Shown here: positions 35,821 to 44,501 of the stretch, one piece after another
How the letters are laid out: each line of letters begins with the position of its first letter
How positions within the stretch are numbered: position 1 is the stretch's first letter
From: JACSRF01 sp964504445
GTDB lineage: Bacteria; Chloroflexota; Anaerolineae; Promineifilales; Promineifilaceae
DNA length: 64,000 bases
Direction: 5' to 3'
Assembly (NCBI GenBank): GCA_964504445.1
Contig: CAZDEO010000008.1
Span: 1 to 64,000 of the forward strand
Notes under the pieces: generated by a model
Told to the model about the DNA's origin: nothing
The model's database searches: none
The model's input: the letters and a program-made list of their open reading frames with translations, nothing else
Position numbers and translations under genes: made by a program

Positions 35821-36966
35821 ATGGATTTTTCGTGGTCTGATGAACAATTAGAATACAAGCGCGCTGTGATTGATTTTGCTAAAAACGAATTGCGCGATGG
35901 GTTGATGGAACGGGACCAAAAAGCAGAATTTTCACGCGAAAATTGGCAGAAGTGTGCGCAGTTTGGCATTCAGGGTTTGCCTTTTCCTGAAAAGTATGGT
36001 GGTGCGGAGGCCGACATCCTGACAACCATGCTGACTATGGAAGGATTGGGTTACGGTGGGGGCGACAATGGGCTGATTTTTGCCATCAATGCCCAGATGT
36101 GGAGTGTGCAGATGCCCATTCTTAAGTTTGGCACCGAAGCGCAAAAGCAGAAATATTTACCCGCGATGATTCGGGGCGAGATGATTGGCGCGCATGGCAT
36201 GAGTGAACCGGATTCGGGGTCTGATGCTTACAGCATGCGTACCCGTGCTGAAAAGGTGGCGGGGGGGTATGTGTTGAATGGGGCTAAAACCTTTGTAACC
36301 AATGCGCCGATAGCGGATATGGCGGTGGTGTTTGCTACTGTTGACCCTAAGCGGGGAATGTGGGGTGTGACAGCTTTTGTGGTAGACATGGGCACGAAGG
36401 GGTTTTCGGTAAGTCGCCACATTGATAAGATGGGGCTGCGTACGTCGCCTATGGGGGAGTTGGTTTTTGAGGACTGTTTTTTGCCGGAGGAAAATCGGCT
36501 GGGGCCGGAGGGAGCGGGGGCGAATATTTTTAAGGATTCGATGGAGTGGGAGCGGGCGTGTATTTTGGGCAGCCACGTGGGGGCGATGGAGGCGCAGTTG
36601 GAGAAGAGTATTGCTTATGCGCGAGAACGGGAGCAGTTTGGGCAACCCATTGGTAAGTTTCAGACGGTGGCAAACCGTATTGTGGATATGAAGGTGCGGC
36701 TGGAGACGGCACGGCTGTTGTTGTATAAGGTGGCGTGGCTAAAGAGTGAGGGGAAAACGGCCGTAATGGAGGCTGCCATGGCAAAATTGTACCTGGCCGA
36801 AGCCTTTGTTGAGTCTGGTCTGGACGCCATTCGCACTTTTGGCGGTTGGGGGTACATGACCGAGTTTGAGGTGGAGCGGGAGTTACGTGATGCGCTAGGC
36901 GGTATTTTATATTCCGGCACGTCGGATATTCAGCGCAACATTATTGCTCGTTACCTGGGTTTGTAA
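35821..36966 (+). CDS. Acyl-CoA dehydrogenase family; probable prolyl-carrier-protein oxidase
   Basis: A 381-residue FAD enzyme of the acyl-CoA dehydrogenase fold (MSEPDSGSDA; REREQFGQPIGKFQ; TFGGWGYMTEFEVER). The usual catalytic glutamate of the IYEGT motif is serine here (LYSGTSD, Ser365). A glutamate is instead present at residue 244 in SMEWERAC, the position used by isovaleryl-CoA dehydrogenase and, as I recall, by prolyl-carrier oxidases such as PigA, PltE, CloN3 and AnaB. Those enzymes turn carrier-bound proline into a pyrrole or pyrroline. The downstream proline-type adenylation enzyme and carrier protein support the same role. GAGGAG precedes ATG 35821. Ordinary fatty acyl-CoA oxidation is less likely. 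Confidence 0.87.
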   Translation: MDFSWSDEQLEYKRAVIDFAKNELRDGLMERDQKAEFSRENWQKCAQFGIQGLPFPEKYGGAEADILTTMLTMEGLGYGGGDNGLIFAINAQMWSVQMPILKFGTEAQKQKYLPAMIRGEMIGAHGMSEPDSGSDAYSMRTRAEKVAGGYVLNGAKTFVTNAPIADMAVVFATVDPKRGMWGVTAFVVDMGTKGFSVSRHIDKMGLRTSPMGELVFEDCFLPEENRLGPEGAGANIFKDSMEWERACILGSHVGAMEAQLEKSIAYAREREQFGQPIGKFQTVANRIVDMKVRLETARLLLYKVAWLKSEGKTAVMEAAMAKLYLAEAFVESGLDAIRTFGGWGYMTEFEVERELRDALGGILYSGTSDIQRNIIARYLGL

Positions 36967-37045
36967 GTAAAGGGGAAAGGTAAAGGGCGTACACTTGCCC
37001 ATTGTTGATTATGAAGGGCTTACGGTTATTAGTGCGGAGGTTGTG

Positions 37046-38629
37046 ATGTTGTTTTTGTTGCCACAGGCGGTTGATAATGCGGCGGCGCGGTTTCCAGAAA
37101 ATGAGGCGGTGTGCTATGCCGGAAAGGGGCTAACCTATGCAGAACTGGCGCGGCGTGCCAATGGGTTGGCGCATCTTTTGCGGCACCAGGGCGTGCAGCG
37201 GGGCGACCGCGTGGGCATTTTTATGAATAAGAGTCTGGACACGGCCGTTACCCTGCATGGCATCATGAAAGCAGGCGGCGCATACGTACCCCTGGACCCA
37301 TTCGCGCCGACTTCGCGCATTGCTTACGTCATTCGTGATTGTGGCATTCGTCATCTGGTTACCACCGACATGAAGTTGGACCAGACTGAGCTGTTGGCGG
37401 AAGACACGGGAGCGTTACGCTACCTGATTGGCGCGACTGGGCGCGAAGGCTTTACCGGCATTTCTTGGGAGGACGTGCATAAAGCGGCGACGGATGTTGC
37501 GCCGGAGGTGGCGCTGACGGAGCAAGACCTGGCGTATATTTTGTATACTTCTGGCTCTACCGGCACGCCAAAGGGAATTATGCACACGCACCGCAGCGGG
37601 CTGAGCTTTGCCCTGTGGGCGGCAGAAACCTATGGGCTGACGCCGCATGACCGGGTGAGTAACCATGCCCCACTACACTTTGACCTTTCGACGCTGGACT
37701 TTTTTGCCACGGCCGTTGCCGCTGCCACCACCATCATCATCCCCGAAGCTATTACCAAATTCCCTGCCAGCCTCTCCAAACTCATGCAAGATGAGCGTAT
37801 TACGGTCTGGTACTCCGTGCCCTTTGCCCTCATTCAGCTTATGGAGCGCGGCACACTAGCGCAGCGCGACCTGAGCGCCCTGCGCTGGGTGCTGTTTGCG
37901 GGTGAAGTGTTCCCGACCAAACATCTGCGCAACTTATTGATGACCCTGCCCCACGCGCAGTTTAGCAACCTCTATGGCCCTACCGAAACCAACGTGTGTA
38001 CCTACTACCACGTCGCAGCAGTCCCCGAAGATTCCGATGAGCCGATTCCTATTGGCAAACCGTGCGCTAACCTGGAGGCGTTGATTGTGGACGGCGACGA
38101 CAACCCAGTATCCCCCGGCGAGACAGGGGAATTGCTGATGCGCGGCGGGGTGGTGATGTTGGGTTATTGGGGGCGCCCAGACCTGAACGAGCGCGGATTT
38201 TACCGGCGCGAGGTGTTTGGTGGGCACTATGAACACATTTTTTACCGCACCGGCGACCTGGTAGAAATGTTGCCGGATGGCAATTTGAAGTATTTGGGGC
38301 GCAAAGATCGCCAAATTAAAACCCGAGGCTATCGCGTAGAGCTGGATGAAATAGAGGTGGCATTGCTCTCTTATCAAGGGGTGGAGGAGGCAGCGGTGTT
38401 CCCCATCCCAGATGGGCAGGGTAGCAACCTGATTGCTGCGGCCGTGACGCCTAAAGATAACGTACCCCTGAGCGAGGAATTGTTGGTTAACCATGTGGCG
38501 GCGCGGTTACCCTCTTATGCGGTGCCGGTCAAGGTTAGCATCTTTGATGTGTTTCCTCGGACATCTACAGGTAAAATCAATCGTCGTGAACTGCAAGCGC
38601 AGGCCATTGCAGAAGCGGAAGCAAACTAA
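37046..38629 (+). CDS. Stand-alone adenylation enzyme, probable L-proline:carrier-protein ligase
   Basis: A 527-residue ANL-family enzyme with core motifs LYTSGSTGTPKG, YGPTET, YRTGDL and TSTGKINRREL. Aligning it to GrsA by eye gives pocket residues D213, L214, L217, Y256, L283, A285, L309, V317, C318 and K510, that is DLLYLALVCK. This is the code I know for L-proline in stand-alone enzymes such as PltF, PigI/RedM and AnaC. It would form prolyl-AMP and load the carrier protein encoded next. ATG 37046 is chosen because GGAGG lies at 37036-37040; a TTG at 36995 would add 17 residues without homology. Confidence 0.9.
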   Translation: MLFLLPQAVDNAAARFPENEAVCYAGKGLTYAELARRANGLAHLLRHQGVQRGDRVGIFMNKSLDTAVTLHGIMKAGGAYVPLDPFAPTSRIAYVIRDCGIRHLVTTDMKLDQTELLAEDTGALRYLIGATGREGFTGISWEDVHKAATDVAPEVALTEQDLAYILYTSGSTGTPKGIMHTHRSGLSFALWAAETYGLTPHDRVSNHAPLHFDLSTLDFFATAVAAATTIIIPEAITKFPASLSKLMQDERITVWYSVPFALIQLMERGTLAQRDLSALRWVLFAGEVFPTKHLRNLLMTLPHAQFSNLYGPTETNVCTYYHVAAVPEDSDEPIPIGKPCANLEALIVDGDDNPVSPGETGELLMRGGVVMLGYWGRPDLNERGFYRREVFGGHYEHIFYRTGDLVEMLPDGNLKYLGRKDRQIKTRGYRVELDEIEVALLSYQGVEEAAVFPIPDGQGSNLIAAAVTPKDNVPLSEELLVNHVAARLPSYAVPVKVSIFDVFPRTSTGKINRRELQAQAIAEAEAN

Positions 38630-38651
38630 ATAACGTTAGGAGACAAAGATA

Positions 38652-38888
38652 ATGGATCGGGAAAACATCTTGTTGGAATATGTCAAAAACGAACTGCTGC
38701 GGGGTCGTAAGAGCGCGCTAAAAGCGGAAGATGACTTGTTGAGCAGTGGGATCATTGACTCGTTGGGCATTTTGCAGATGGTAGCTTTTATTGAAGAGCG
38801 GTTCAATATTCAAATACCGGATGAGGATGTTGTGTTTGAGAATTTTCAAAGTGTAAAAGCGCTATCTGACTATTTGGCCCAATATTAA
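38652..38888 (+). CDS. Acyl/peptidyl carrier protein
   Basis: A 78-residue single carrier domain. The phosphopantetheine site is Ser37 in GIIDSLGILQM; helix 1 (ENILLEYVKNELL) and the end IPDEDVVFENFQSVKALSDYL fit PCP/ACP proteins. It starts 22 bases after the adenylation gene, with AGGAGA upstream. It is expected to carry the prolyl and then pyrrolyl or pyrrolinyl group. No phosphopantetheinyl transferase is encoded in the window, so one from elsewhere must activate it. Confidence 0.92.
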   Translation: MDRENILLEYVKNELLRGRKSALKAEDDLLSSGIIDSLGILQMVAFIEERFNIQIPDEDVVFENFQSVKALSDYLAQY

Positions 38889-39042
38889 TATTGGGGATGA
38901 GGCCCTGATGTTGGGGGCGTTTGTTTGTCTGTCCTTTCCTGCCTGAATGGTAATTTGGTGAATTGTCTAGCGGTCTCTCTTGGTTATGTAAACTAGATGG
39001 GCCTTTAGAATCACGTCTCCCAAAAGACAGAGGAAATTCGAT

Positions 39043-40149
39043 ATGGTAAGAAGGTTGTTGTACCTGAATGGTATAGCTATCTTGGGCGTCATCCTGTTTC
39101 ATGCGGCAGGTTGGGGGTTTGTCGCTATGTTTTCGTGGGCGGGCCGTTACCAGGGGACAACGGCCGTACCCTTTAGCCAAATGGGCAGCCCGGCCTATTA
39201 TGTGTTACGCACGATCGAACAACTCGTCGTTGCTACCATCCCAGCCTTTCTTTTTGTCTCTGGTTACTTTGTGGCTTTTGCGACAGGGCGTAGCGAAACT
39301 ATTGGTTGGGCCACAGTCGGCGCCCGGATCAAGAAATTTCTCATGCCTTATTTGTTTTGGGGCACTATTTCCCTGGTTATGCTGGCTGCGCAAGATGTCT
39401 ATTTCACGCCCCTGGAGTATGTGGTTAGCTTCCTGACCGGTAGCATGACGCCTGCCTATTACTACATTCCCTTACTCATTCAACTGTATGCTGTATCACC
39501 TTTGATAGTGCCTTTGGCTAAAAAGCACTGGAAACCCCTTTTGGGGGTAGCCATTCTTGTGCAAGTGACAATTCAGGCTTCCCAATTAGCCGTGATCATG
39601 AATTGGGAAATACCGGAAATGCTTCGGCAAGTTGCCAATCTGCCAAAATGGATTTTTCCGGCGCGGTTTCTGTGGTTTGCTTTGGGCATGATCATTGGCT
39701 TTAACCTGACCAGCTTTAAAGCAGCCGTAGCGCGCTGGAAGTGGGTCTTGTTGGGACTGAGTATTATTCTTATTCCATTAGGTATGTTGGAGTGGGAATG
39801 GATTATTGGACGATCTGGCCAGCCCTGGGTTGATCATCGCGAAACCATTTTGGACAGCATCTATTCTGTTTGTATCATTTTCACATTTCTGGCTTTTGAT
39901 AAGGCAAAATTACTTAGCGCTAAGTTGGTTAGCGATTTGGGCAGCAAAGCTTTTGGGATTTATTTGGCACACATACCTGTTATGGAAATTGTGGCGCGGG
40001 GAATTTACCACGTTGCGCCGGGTCTGTTGGCCTATCAGGTAATCTTTCTGCCGTTAATGATTGTCTTTGGTTTAGGCATCCCCTTATTGATGATGTATGC
40101 GACTAATTTGCAACCTATACGCCGTTATTATGGCTACGTGTTTGGCTAA
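39043..40149 (+). CDS. Membrane acyltransferase, AT3 family (first of tandem pair)
   Basis: A 368-residue protein with about ten membrane helices. It opens with RRLLYLNGIAILGVILFHAAGWGF, where the histidine after the first helix is typical of AT3 acyltransferases (OafA/WecH). Further family features are FLFVSGYFVAFATGR, YYIPLLIQLYAVSPL, and KAFGIYLAHIPVMEIVARG near the end. AT3 proteins usually move acyl groups from a cytoplasmic donor to extracytoplasmic sugars. Position next to the carrier-protein cassette suggests it may transfer that acyl group; this is inference. GAGG precedes ATG 39043. Confidence 0.85.
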   Translation: MVRRLLYLNGIAILGVILFHAAGWGFVAMFSWAGRYQGTTAVPFSQMGSPAYYVLRTIEQLVVATIPAFLFVSGYFVAFATGRSETIGWATVGARIKKFLMPYLFWGTISLVMLAAQDVYFTPLEYVVSFLTGSMTPAYYYIPLLIQLYAVSPLIVPLAKKHWKPLLGVAILVQVTIQASQLAVIMNWEIPEMLRQVANLPKWIFPARFLWFALGMIIGFNLTSFKAAVARWKWVLLGLSIILIPLGMLEWEWIIGRSGQPWVDHRETILDSIYSVCIIFTFLAFDKAKLLSAKLVSDLGSKAFGIYLAHIPVMEIVARGIYHVAPGLLAYQVIFLPLMIVFGLGIPLLMMYATNLQPIRRYYGYVFG

Positions 40150-40163
40150 TACCAGTTTGCCTG

Positions 40164-41276
40164 ATGATTAGACGATTGCTGTATTTGAATGGATTTGCGG
40201 TTTTGGGGGCAGTGCTCAACCATGCTACGGGTTGGGGTTTTACGGCGCTGTTTTGGTGGACTGACCGCTATTGGGGCGGTTCTGTGCCCAATTATTCCCG
40301 TTTGGGTGGTGTGGCATATTATGGTTTGCGCGCTATTGAGCAAGTCATTATGTTTAGCATTCCGGCGTTCCTGTTTGTTTCTGGTTTTTTTATTGCTTTT
40401 GCCACAGGTCGGCAGCGCGACAACGTTTCGTGGTCGATTGTGGGCAATCGTATAAAAAACCTTCTCGTCCCTTATTTCATTTGGTCTGTGGTTATTTTTG
40501 CATTTCATGCCTTGCAGGATGGCTTGCTTTCACCTGGTTATTATGTGGAGAGTTTGCTGTTTGGGCGTACTGCAGCCCCATATTACTATGTGCCGTTGCT
40601 TGCGCAGTTTTTCTTGTTAGCGCCGCTCGTTTTTGTGCCGTTGGCGAAAAAACATTGGCGATTGCTTCTGTTTGCTTCCGGTGTGGTGCAACTGATCGTG
40701 CATCTGGCACAATACCCGTTGATTTTGGGGTGGCATGTGCCTGGGGCTGAATTTGTAGCGCGTTTTTCTCCTGGCTGGTTTATACCACAAACGGTTTTTT
40801 GGTTTTCTTTTGGGGTGGTGAGTGGGTTTCATTTACCCATGTTTAAGGATTGGTTGGCACGTTGGAAGTGGGGTTTGTTGGGTGGCACGGCCGTTTTTGG
40901 GGCATTGGCTTTTGTGGAGTGGGAAATACTTTTTCGGCAATCAGGCGCAGAGTGGTTGCCCCCTAATACGACATTGCTAGACAGCCTTTATGCCGGCAGT
41001 TTTATTCTCGCCTTCATGGCTTTTGAAAAGGTGACAATTCCAGGGGCAAAGCGATGGGCCGAGTTAGGGACTAAATCGTTTGGCATTTACTTGATTCACG
41101 CCCTGGTGTTGGAAATTGTGGCTCGGGGTATCTATCACATTGTTCCTGGCTTGTTGCAATATCAAATTCTCTTTATCCCAATCCTGGTTTTTTGCGGGGT
41201 GGCCATTCCCTGGTTGTTGATGGCGGGTGTGAATCGCTCTCCGTTACGGCCGTATTACCAACAACTTTTCGGTTAA
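40164..41276 (+). CDS. Membrane acyltransferase, AT3 family (second of tandem pair)
   Basis: A 370-residue paralogue of the preceding protein along its whole length. It begins RRLLYLNGFAVLGAVLNHATGWGF, keeps FLFVSGFFIAFATGR and YYYVPLLAQFF, and ends with KSFGIYLIHALVLEIVARG. The gap between the two genes is 14 bases, so they arose by tandem duplication and are co-translated. The pair may act on two different hydroxyls or use different acyl groups. Membrane topology is about ten helices. Confidence 0.85.
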   Translation: MIRRLLYLNGFAVLGAVLNHATGWGFTALFWWTDRYWGGSVPNYSRLGGVAYYGLRAIEQVIMFSIPAFLFVSGFFIAFATGRQRDNVSWSIVGNRIKNLLVPYFIWSVVIFAFHALQDGLLSPGYYVESLLFGRTAAPYYYVPLLAQFFLLAPLVFVPLAKKHWRLLLFASGVVQLIVHLAQYPLILGWHVPGAEFVARFSPGWFIPQTVFWFSFGVVSGFHLPMFKDWLARWKWGLLGGTAVFGALAFVEWEILFRQSGAEWLPPNTTLLDSLYAGSFILAFMAFEKVTIPGAKRWAELGTKSFGIYLIHALVLEIVARGIYHIVPGLLQYQILFIPILVFCGVAIPWLLMAGVNRSPLRPYYQQLFG

Positions 41277-41352
41277 AGGCATCTGCGCAGGCGCAAACAG
41301 AAAACTTTGTAACGCAGATTATTCGCCTGGGTTACACGTAGAAGGAGTAGCT

Positions 41353-42357
41353 ATGAGCAAAATTTTGGTGACAGGGGGTGCAGGCTTCATTGGCTCTCAC
41401 CTGGTAGAAGAATTGGTTAACCGCGGTCACGACGTAGTTGCCCTGGATGACTTGAGCGGCGGCTTTGTTGATAATGTTGTTGATGGCGCGCGTTTTATTG
41501 AGGCCAGCATCAACGACGTTGAAACGATCGATCATCTTTTTGCCGAATCGCAGTTTGATTACGTCTATCACCTGGCAGCCTATGCGGCAGAAGGGTTGAG
41601 CCACTTTATTAAGCGCTTTAACTATAACAACAACTTGATGGGCAGCGTGAACTTGATTAATGCGGCGATTAACAACAATGTCAAATGCTTTGTTTTCACC
41701 TCATCCATTGCCGTTTATGGGACCAGCGCTGAACTGCCTATGACGGAAGAAACCATTCCCCAACCAGAAGATTCATATGGCGTGGCTAAACTGGCCGTAG
41801 AACACGAATTGTCCGCCAGCAAGCATATGTTTGACATGGATTACATTGTTTTTCGACCCCACAATGTTTATGGTGAGCGGCAAAATATCGGTGACAAATA
41901 TCGCAACGTGGTGGGTATTTTTATGAACCAGATTTTACAAGGTAAGCCTATGAGTGTGTTTGGTGACGGCTCGCAAACACGGGCCTTTAGTTACATTGGT
42001 GACATGACACCGATCATGGCGGACGCCATTGAAATGCCGCAAGCGTATAATCAGGTGTTTAACATCGGAGCAGATACCCCCTACAGTGTGAATGAATTGG
42101 CCGTTGCTATTGCTCAAGCCATGGGTGTGGAACCCAACGTCGCCCACTTGCCTGCACGTAATGAGGTGTGGCACGCTTATGCTTCCCATGAAAAGGTGGC
42201 GCGGGTGTTTGGCAAACGGCCGTTAACCAACCTGGATAAAGGCCTCAAGCAAATGGCTGACTGGGTCAAACAGCATGGGGCGCGCAGCAGCAATGAATTT
42301 GGCAACATTGAAGTAAAGAAAAACTTTCCCAAAGCATGGCTGTTACAAAAAAGCTAG
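41353..42357 (+). CDS. NAD-dependent sugar epimerase/dehydratase (GalE-like)
   Basis: A 334-residue extended short-chain dehydrogenase. The NAD motif is TGGAGFIGSHL; then VYHLAAYAAEGLSH, FTSSIAVYG and the catalytic YGVAK (YxxxK), then PHNVYGERQNIGDKYRN. It resembles UDP-glucose/GlcNAc 4-epimerases, but the substrate may be another NDP-sugar. AAGGAG precedes ATG 41353. It lies between the acyltransferase pair and the next glycosyltransferase block and would supply an activated sugar for the polysaccharide. Confidence 0.87.
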   Translation: MSKILVTGGAGFIGSHLVEELVNRGHDVVALDDLSGGFVDNVVDGARFIEASINDVETIDHLFAESQFDYVYHLAAYAAEGLSHFIKRFNYNNNLMGSVNLINAAINNNVKCFVFTSSIAVYGTSAELPMTEETIPQPEDSYGVAKLAVEHELSASKHMFDMDYIVFRPHNVYGERQNIGDKYRNVVGIFMNQILQGKPMSVFGDGSQTRAFSYIGDMTPIMADAIEMPQAYNQVFNIGADTPYSVNELAVAIAQAMGVEPNVAHLPARNEVWHAYASHEKVARVFGKRPLTNLDKGLKQMADWVKQHGARSSNEFGNIEVKKNFPKAWLLQKS

Positions 42358-42413
42358 GTATAGAAGTACAGTAAAACAAGGTCCCACCTCTGTCCCTGAT
42401 TCAATCCTTCCAT

Positions 42414-43307
42414 ATGAAAGTTATTACCATTATCCTCAACACAAATCGCCGTGAAGACACCCTAGCTTGTTTGGCGTCCTTAACGCAAAATACATATCCC
42501 CATCAGCATATCATTGTCTTAGATAACGCTTCGACCGATGGTTCGGTAGAAGCCATCCGACAGCGGTTTCCCGCTGTACAACTCATTGAATTGGTAGAGA
42601 ACAAAGGATATGCCGGAAATAACAACGTTGGCATCGAAGCCGCTTTGGCACAAAATGCGGATTGGGTTTTTGTGCTCAATGAAGACACCATCTTACATCC
42701 CGATTGCCTGCGTCAGATGATGGAGGTAGCCCGAGGAAACCCCCACATTGGGGTTATCGGCCCCATGGTTTATCATCACAATGAACCTAAAATAATTCAA
42801 ACGGCTGGCGGGTACATGAATCGCTTCTGGGAAGCCAAGCACATTGCCGAAAATCAGCCAGACCAAGGGCAATTCGCTAACGTACACGACGTGGATTGGA
42901 TTTCGGGTTGCGCCATATTGGTTAAGCGCGAGGTAATTCAACAAGTAGGCGTGCTAGATGAGCGGTTCTTTTACTATTGGGAAGAAACAGAATGGTGCAT
43001 GCGTGCAAAAAAAGCGGGCTGGCAAATTGTGCAAGTTCCTCAGGCGCGTTTGTGGCACAAAGGGGTGCAGCGGGACTACCAACCTTCGCCGAATGTGACC
43101 TACTATGCTACGCGCAATCGCCTGTTGGCTTTGAAGAAGCATCATGCCGGGTTATTAGTTTGGATGCATACCACCTTCCAACTGGTGCGTACCCTGGCAA
43201 GCTGGACGGTGAAACCGAGGTGGCGTGATCAACGGCCGCATCGGGATGCCATGTGGCAGGGAATACATGATTTTTGGGCAGGGCGCTGGGGCATGCGCCA
43301 AACGTAA
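42414..43307 (+). CDS. Family 2 glycosyltransferase, rhamnosyltransferase-like
   Basis: A 297-residue GT-A enzyme of the WbbL/GT2 inverting type: VLDNASTDGSVEAI, ELVENKGYAGNNNVGIE, the metal motif LNEDTILHPD, WISGCAILVKREV and the acceptor/catalytic segment YYWEETEWCMRAKKAGW. Closely similar in plan to the GT2 at 45938. It is followed after 9 bases by a GT4 gene. Rhamnosyl transfer is the commonest activity of this subgroup but is not shown here. Confidence 0.87.
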   Translation: MKVITIILNTNRREDTLACLASLTQNTYPHQHIIVLDNASTDGSVEAIRQRFPAVQLIELVENKGYAGNNNVGIEAALAQNADWVFVLNEDTILHPDCLRQMMEVARGNPHIGVIGPMVYHHNEPKIIQTAGGYMNRFWEAKHIAENQPDQGQFANVHDVDWISGCAILVKREVIQQVGVLDERFFYYWEETEWCMRAKKAGWQIVQVPQARLWHKGVQRDYQPSPNVTYYATRNRLLALKKHHAGLLVWMHTTFQLVRTLASWTVKPRWRDQRPHRDAMWQGIHDFWAGRWGMRQT

Positions 43308-43316
43308 AAAGGGCTT

Positions 43317-44501
43317 ATGCGTATTTTGTTTCTATCGGCGTGGTTTCCTTACCCGACGACTAATGGGTCGAAACTGCGCATTTATAATTTGCTGCGCGGT
43401 CTGGCAACCCGGCATGAAATTACGCTAATTAGCTTTGCCGACCAGCCCGATGTTGACCCCCACGTGCCAGAGCTGCGAGCGATATGTCGTGAGCTGCATG
43501 TTGTGCCCATTACCTGGTTTAATCCCGATGGGTTGCAGGCGCGGTTAGCTTTCTTAAGTAATAAGCCCCGTTCTGTTATTGATACATATTCACCGCGCAT
43601 GGCCGAGACGATTCGCGAAATTGTCGCAGCCCATGAGTTCGATTTGGTCATTGCTTCGCAAACGCGTATGGCCGGGTATCGCTCCTCCTTTCGCCACATT
43701 CCGGCGCTGTTTGAGGAGGTGGAGGTGGGGGTGTTGTATGGCAATTTTGCCGAAGCCACTTCTTGGCAGGGGCGGTTGCGCCACGGGCTGACCTGGTTGA
43801 AGCACCGGCATTATCTGAAGGGGTTGCTGCGGCAATATGAGCTAAGCACGGTGGCCTCCAAAGAAGAGCAAGCGCTCTTGCGGAAACGTGTTTATGCGGC
43901 GGGTCAGATTGAGGTGATACCTAATTGCATTGATGTGACCTCTTATGAGGGTAGCACGGCCGTGCCCCAGCCCAACACCCTTATTTACACCGGCGCTTTT
44001 AGTTTTGCCCCCAATTATGAGGCGATGAAGTGGTTCATCCATCACGTATTGCCTCTAGTGCAGGCGCAGGTGCCCGATGTGCAACTGACCATTACTGGTA
44101 ATCGAGCTGAACGGCCGTTGCCCGACTCTCCGCACGTTTCCCACATTGGTTTTGTGAAGGACATTCGAACTTACGTGGCGTCCTCCTGGCTAAGCTTAGC
44201 GCCACTGCAAACGGGCGGTGGAACACGCCTGAAAATATTGGAAGCGATGGCGCTTAAAACACCCGTGGTGGCAACCTCCAAAGGCGCTCAGGGGTTGGAG
44301 GGACGCAACGGGGAACATTTCTTGTTGGCGGATTCGCCTCAAGAGTTTGCGGCGGCAGTAGTGCGCCTACTGCAAGATGCCGGGTTGCGCCAGGTGTTGG
44401 CGGAGAACGCATTTCGACTGGTAAAAGAAAAGTATGACTGGACGGCCGTTACCCCATCACTGCACCGTCTTGTGGATGAGGTTGCCCATGCAGTTCACTG
44501 A
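43317..44501 (+). CDS. Family 4 glycosyltransferase (first of three related copies)
   Basis: A 394-residue GT-B enzyme starting MRILFLSAWFPYPTTNGSKL, with the C-terminal donor region SLAPLQTGGGTRLKILEAMA. The opening RILFL-PYP, HE(I/V)TL(I/V)SF and P.LR..C, and the end GG/GSG-R-KLEA, are shared with the products at 46877 and 50414, so these are paralogues. The 3' end overlaps the start of the O-antigen ligase gene by 14 bases. Confidence 0.86.
   Translation: MRILFLSAWFPYPTTNGSKLRIYNLLRGLATRHEITLISFADQPDVDPHVPELRAICRELHVVPITWFNPDGLQARLAFLSNKPRSVIDTYSPRMAETIREIVAAHEFDLVIASQTRMAGYRSSFRHIPALFEEVEVGVLYGNFAEATSWQGRLRHGLTWLKHRHYLKGLLRQYELSTVASKEEQALLRKRVYAAGQIEVIPNCIDVTSYEGSTAVPQPNTLIYTGAFSFAPNYEAMKWFIHHVLPLVQAQVPDVQLTITGNRAERPLPDSPHVSHIGFVKDIRTYVASSWLSLAPLQTGGGTRLKILEAMALKTPVVATSKGAQGLEGRNGEHFLLADSPQEFAAAVVRLLQDAGLRQVLAENAFRLVKEKYDWTAVTPSLHRLVDEVAHAVH

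Noticed and set aside
35821..36966. Dehydrogenase as a fatty acid beta-oxidation enzyme
   Set aside because: No other beta-oxidation genes are nearby, the YEGT glutamate is replaced by serine, and the neighbours are a proline-type adenylation enzyme and a carrier protein.
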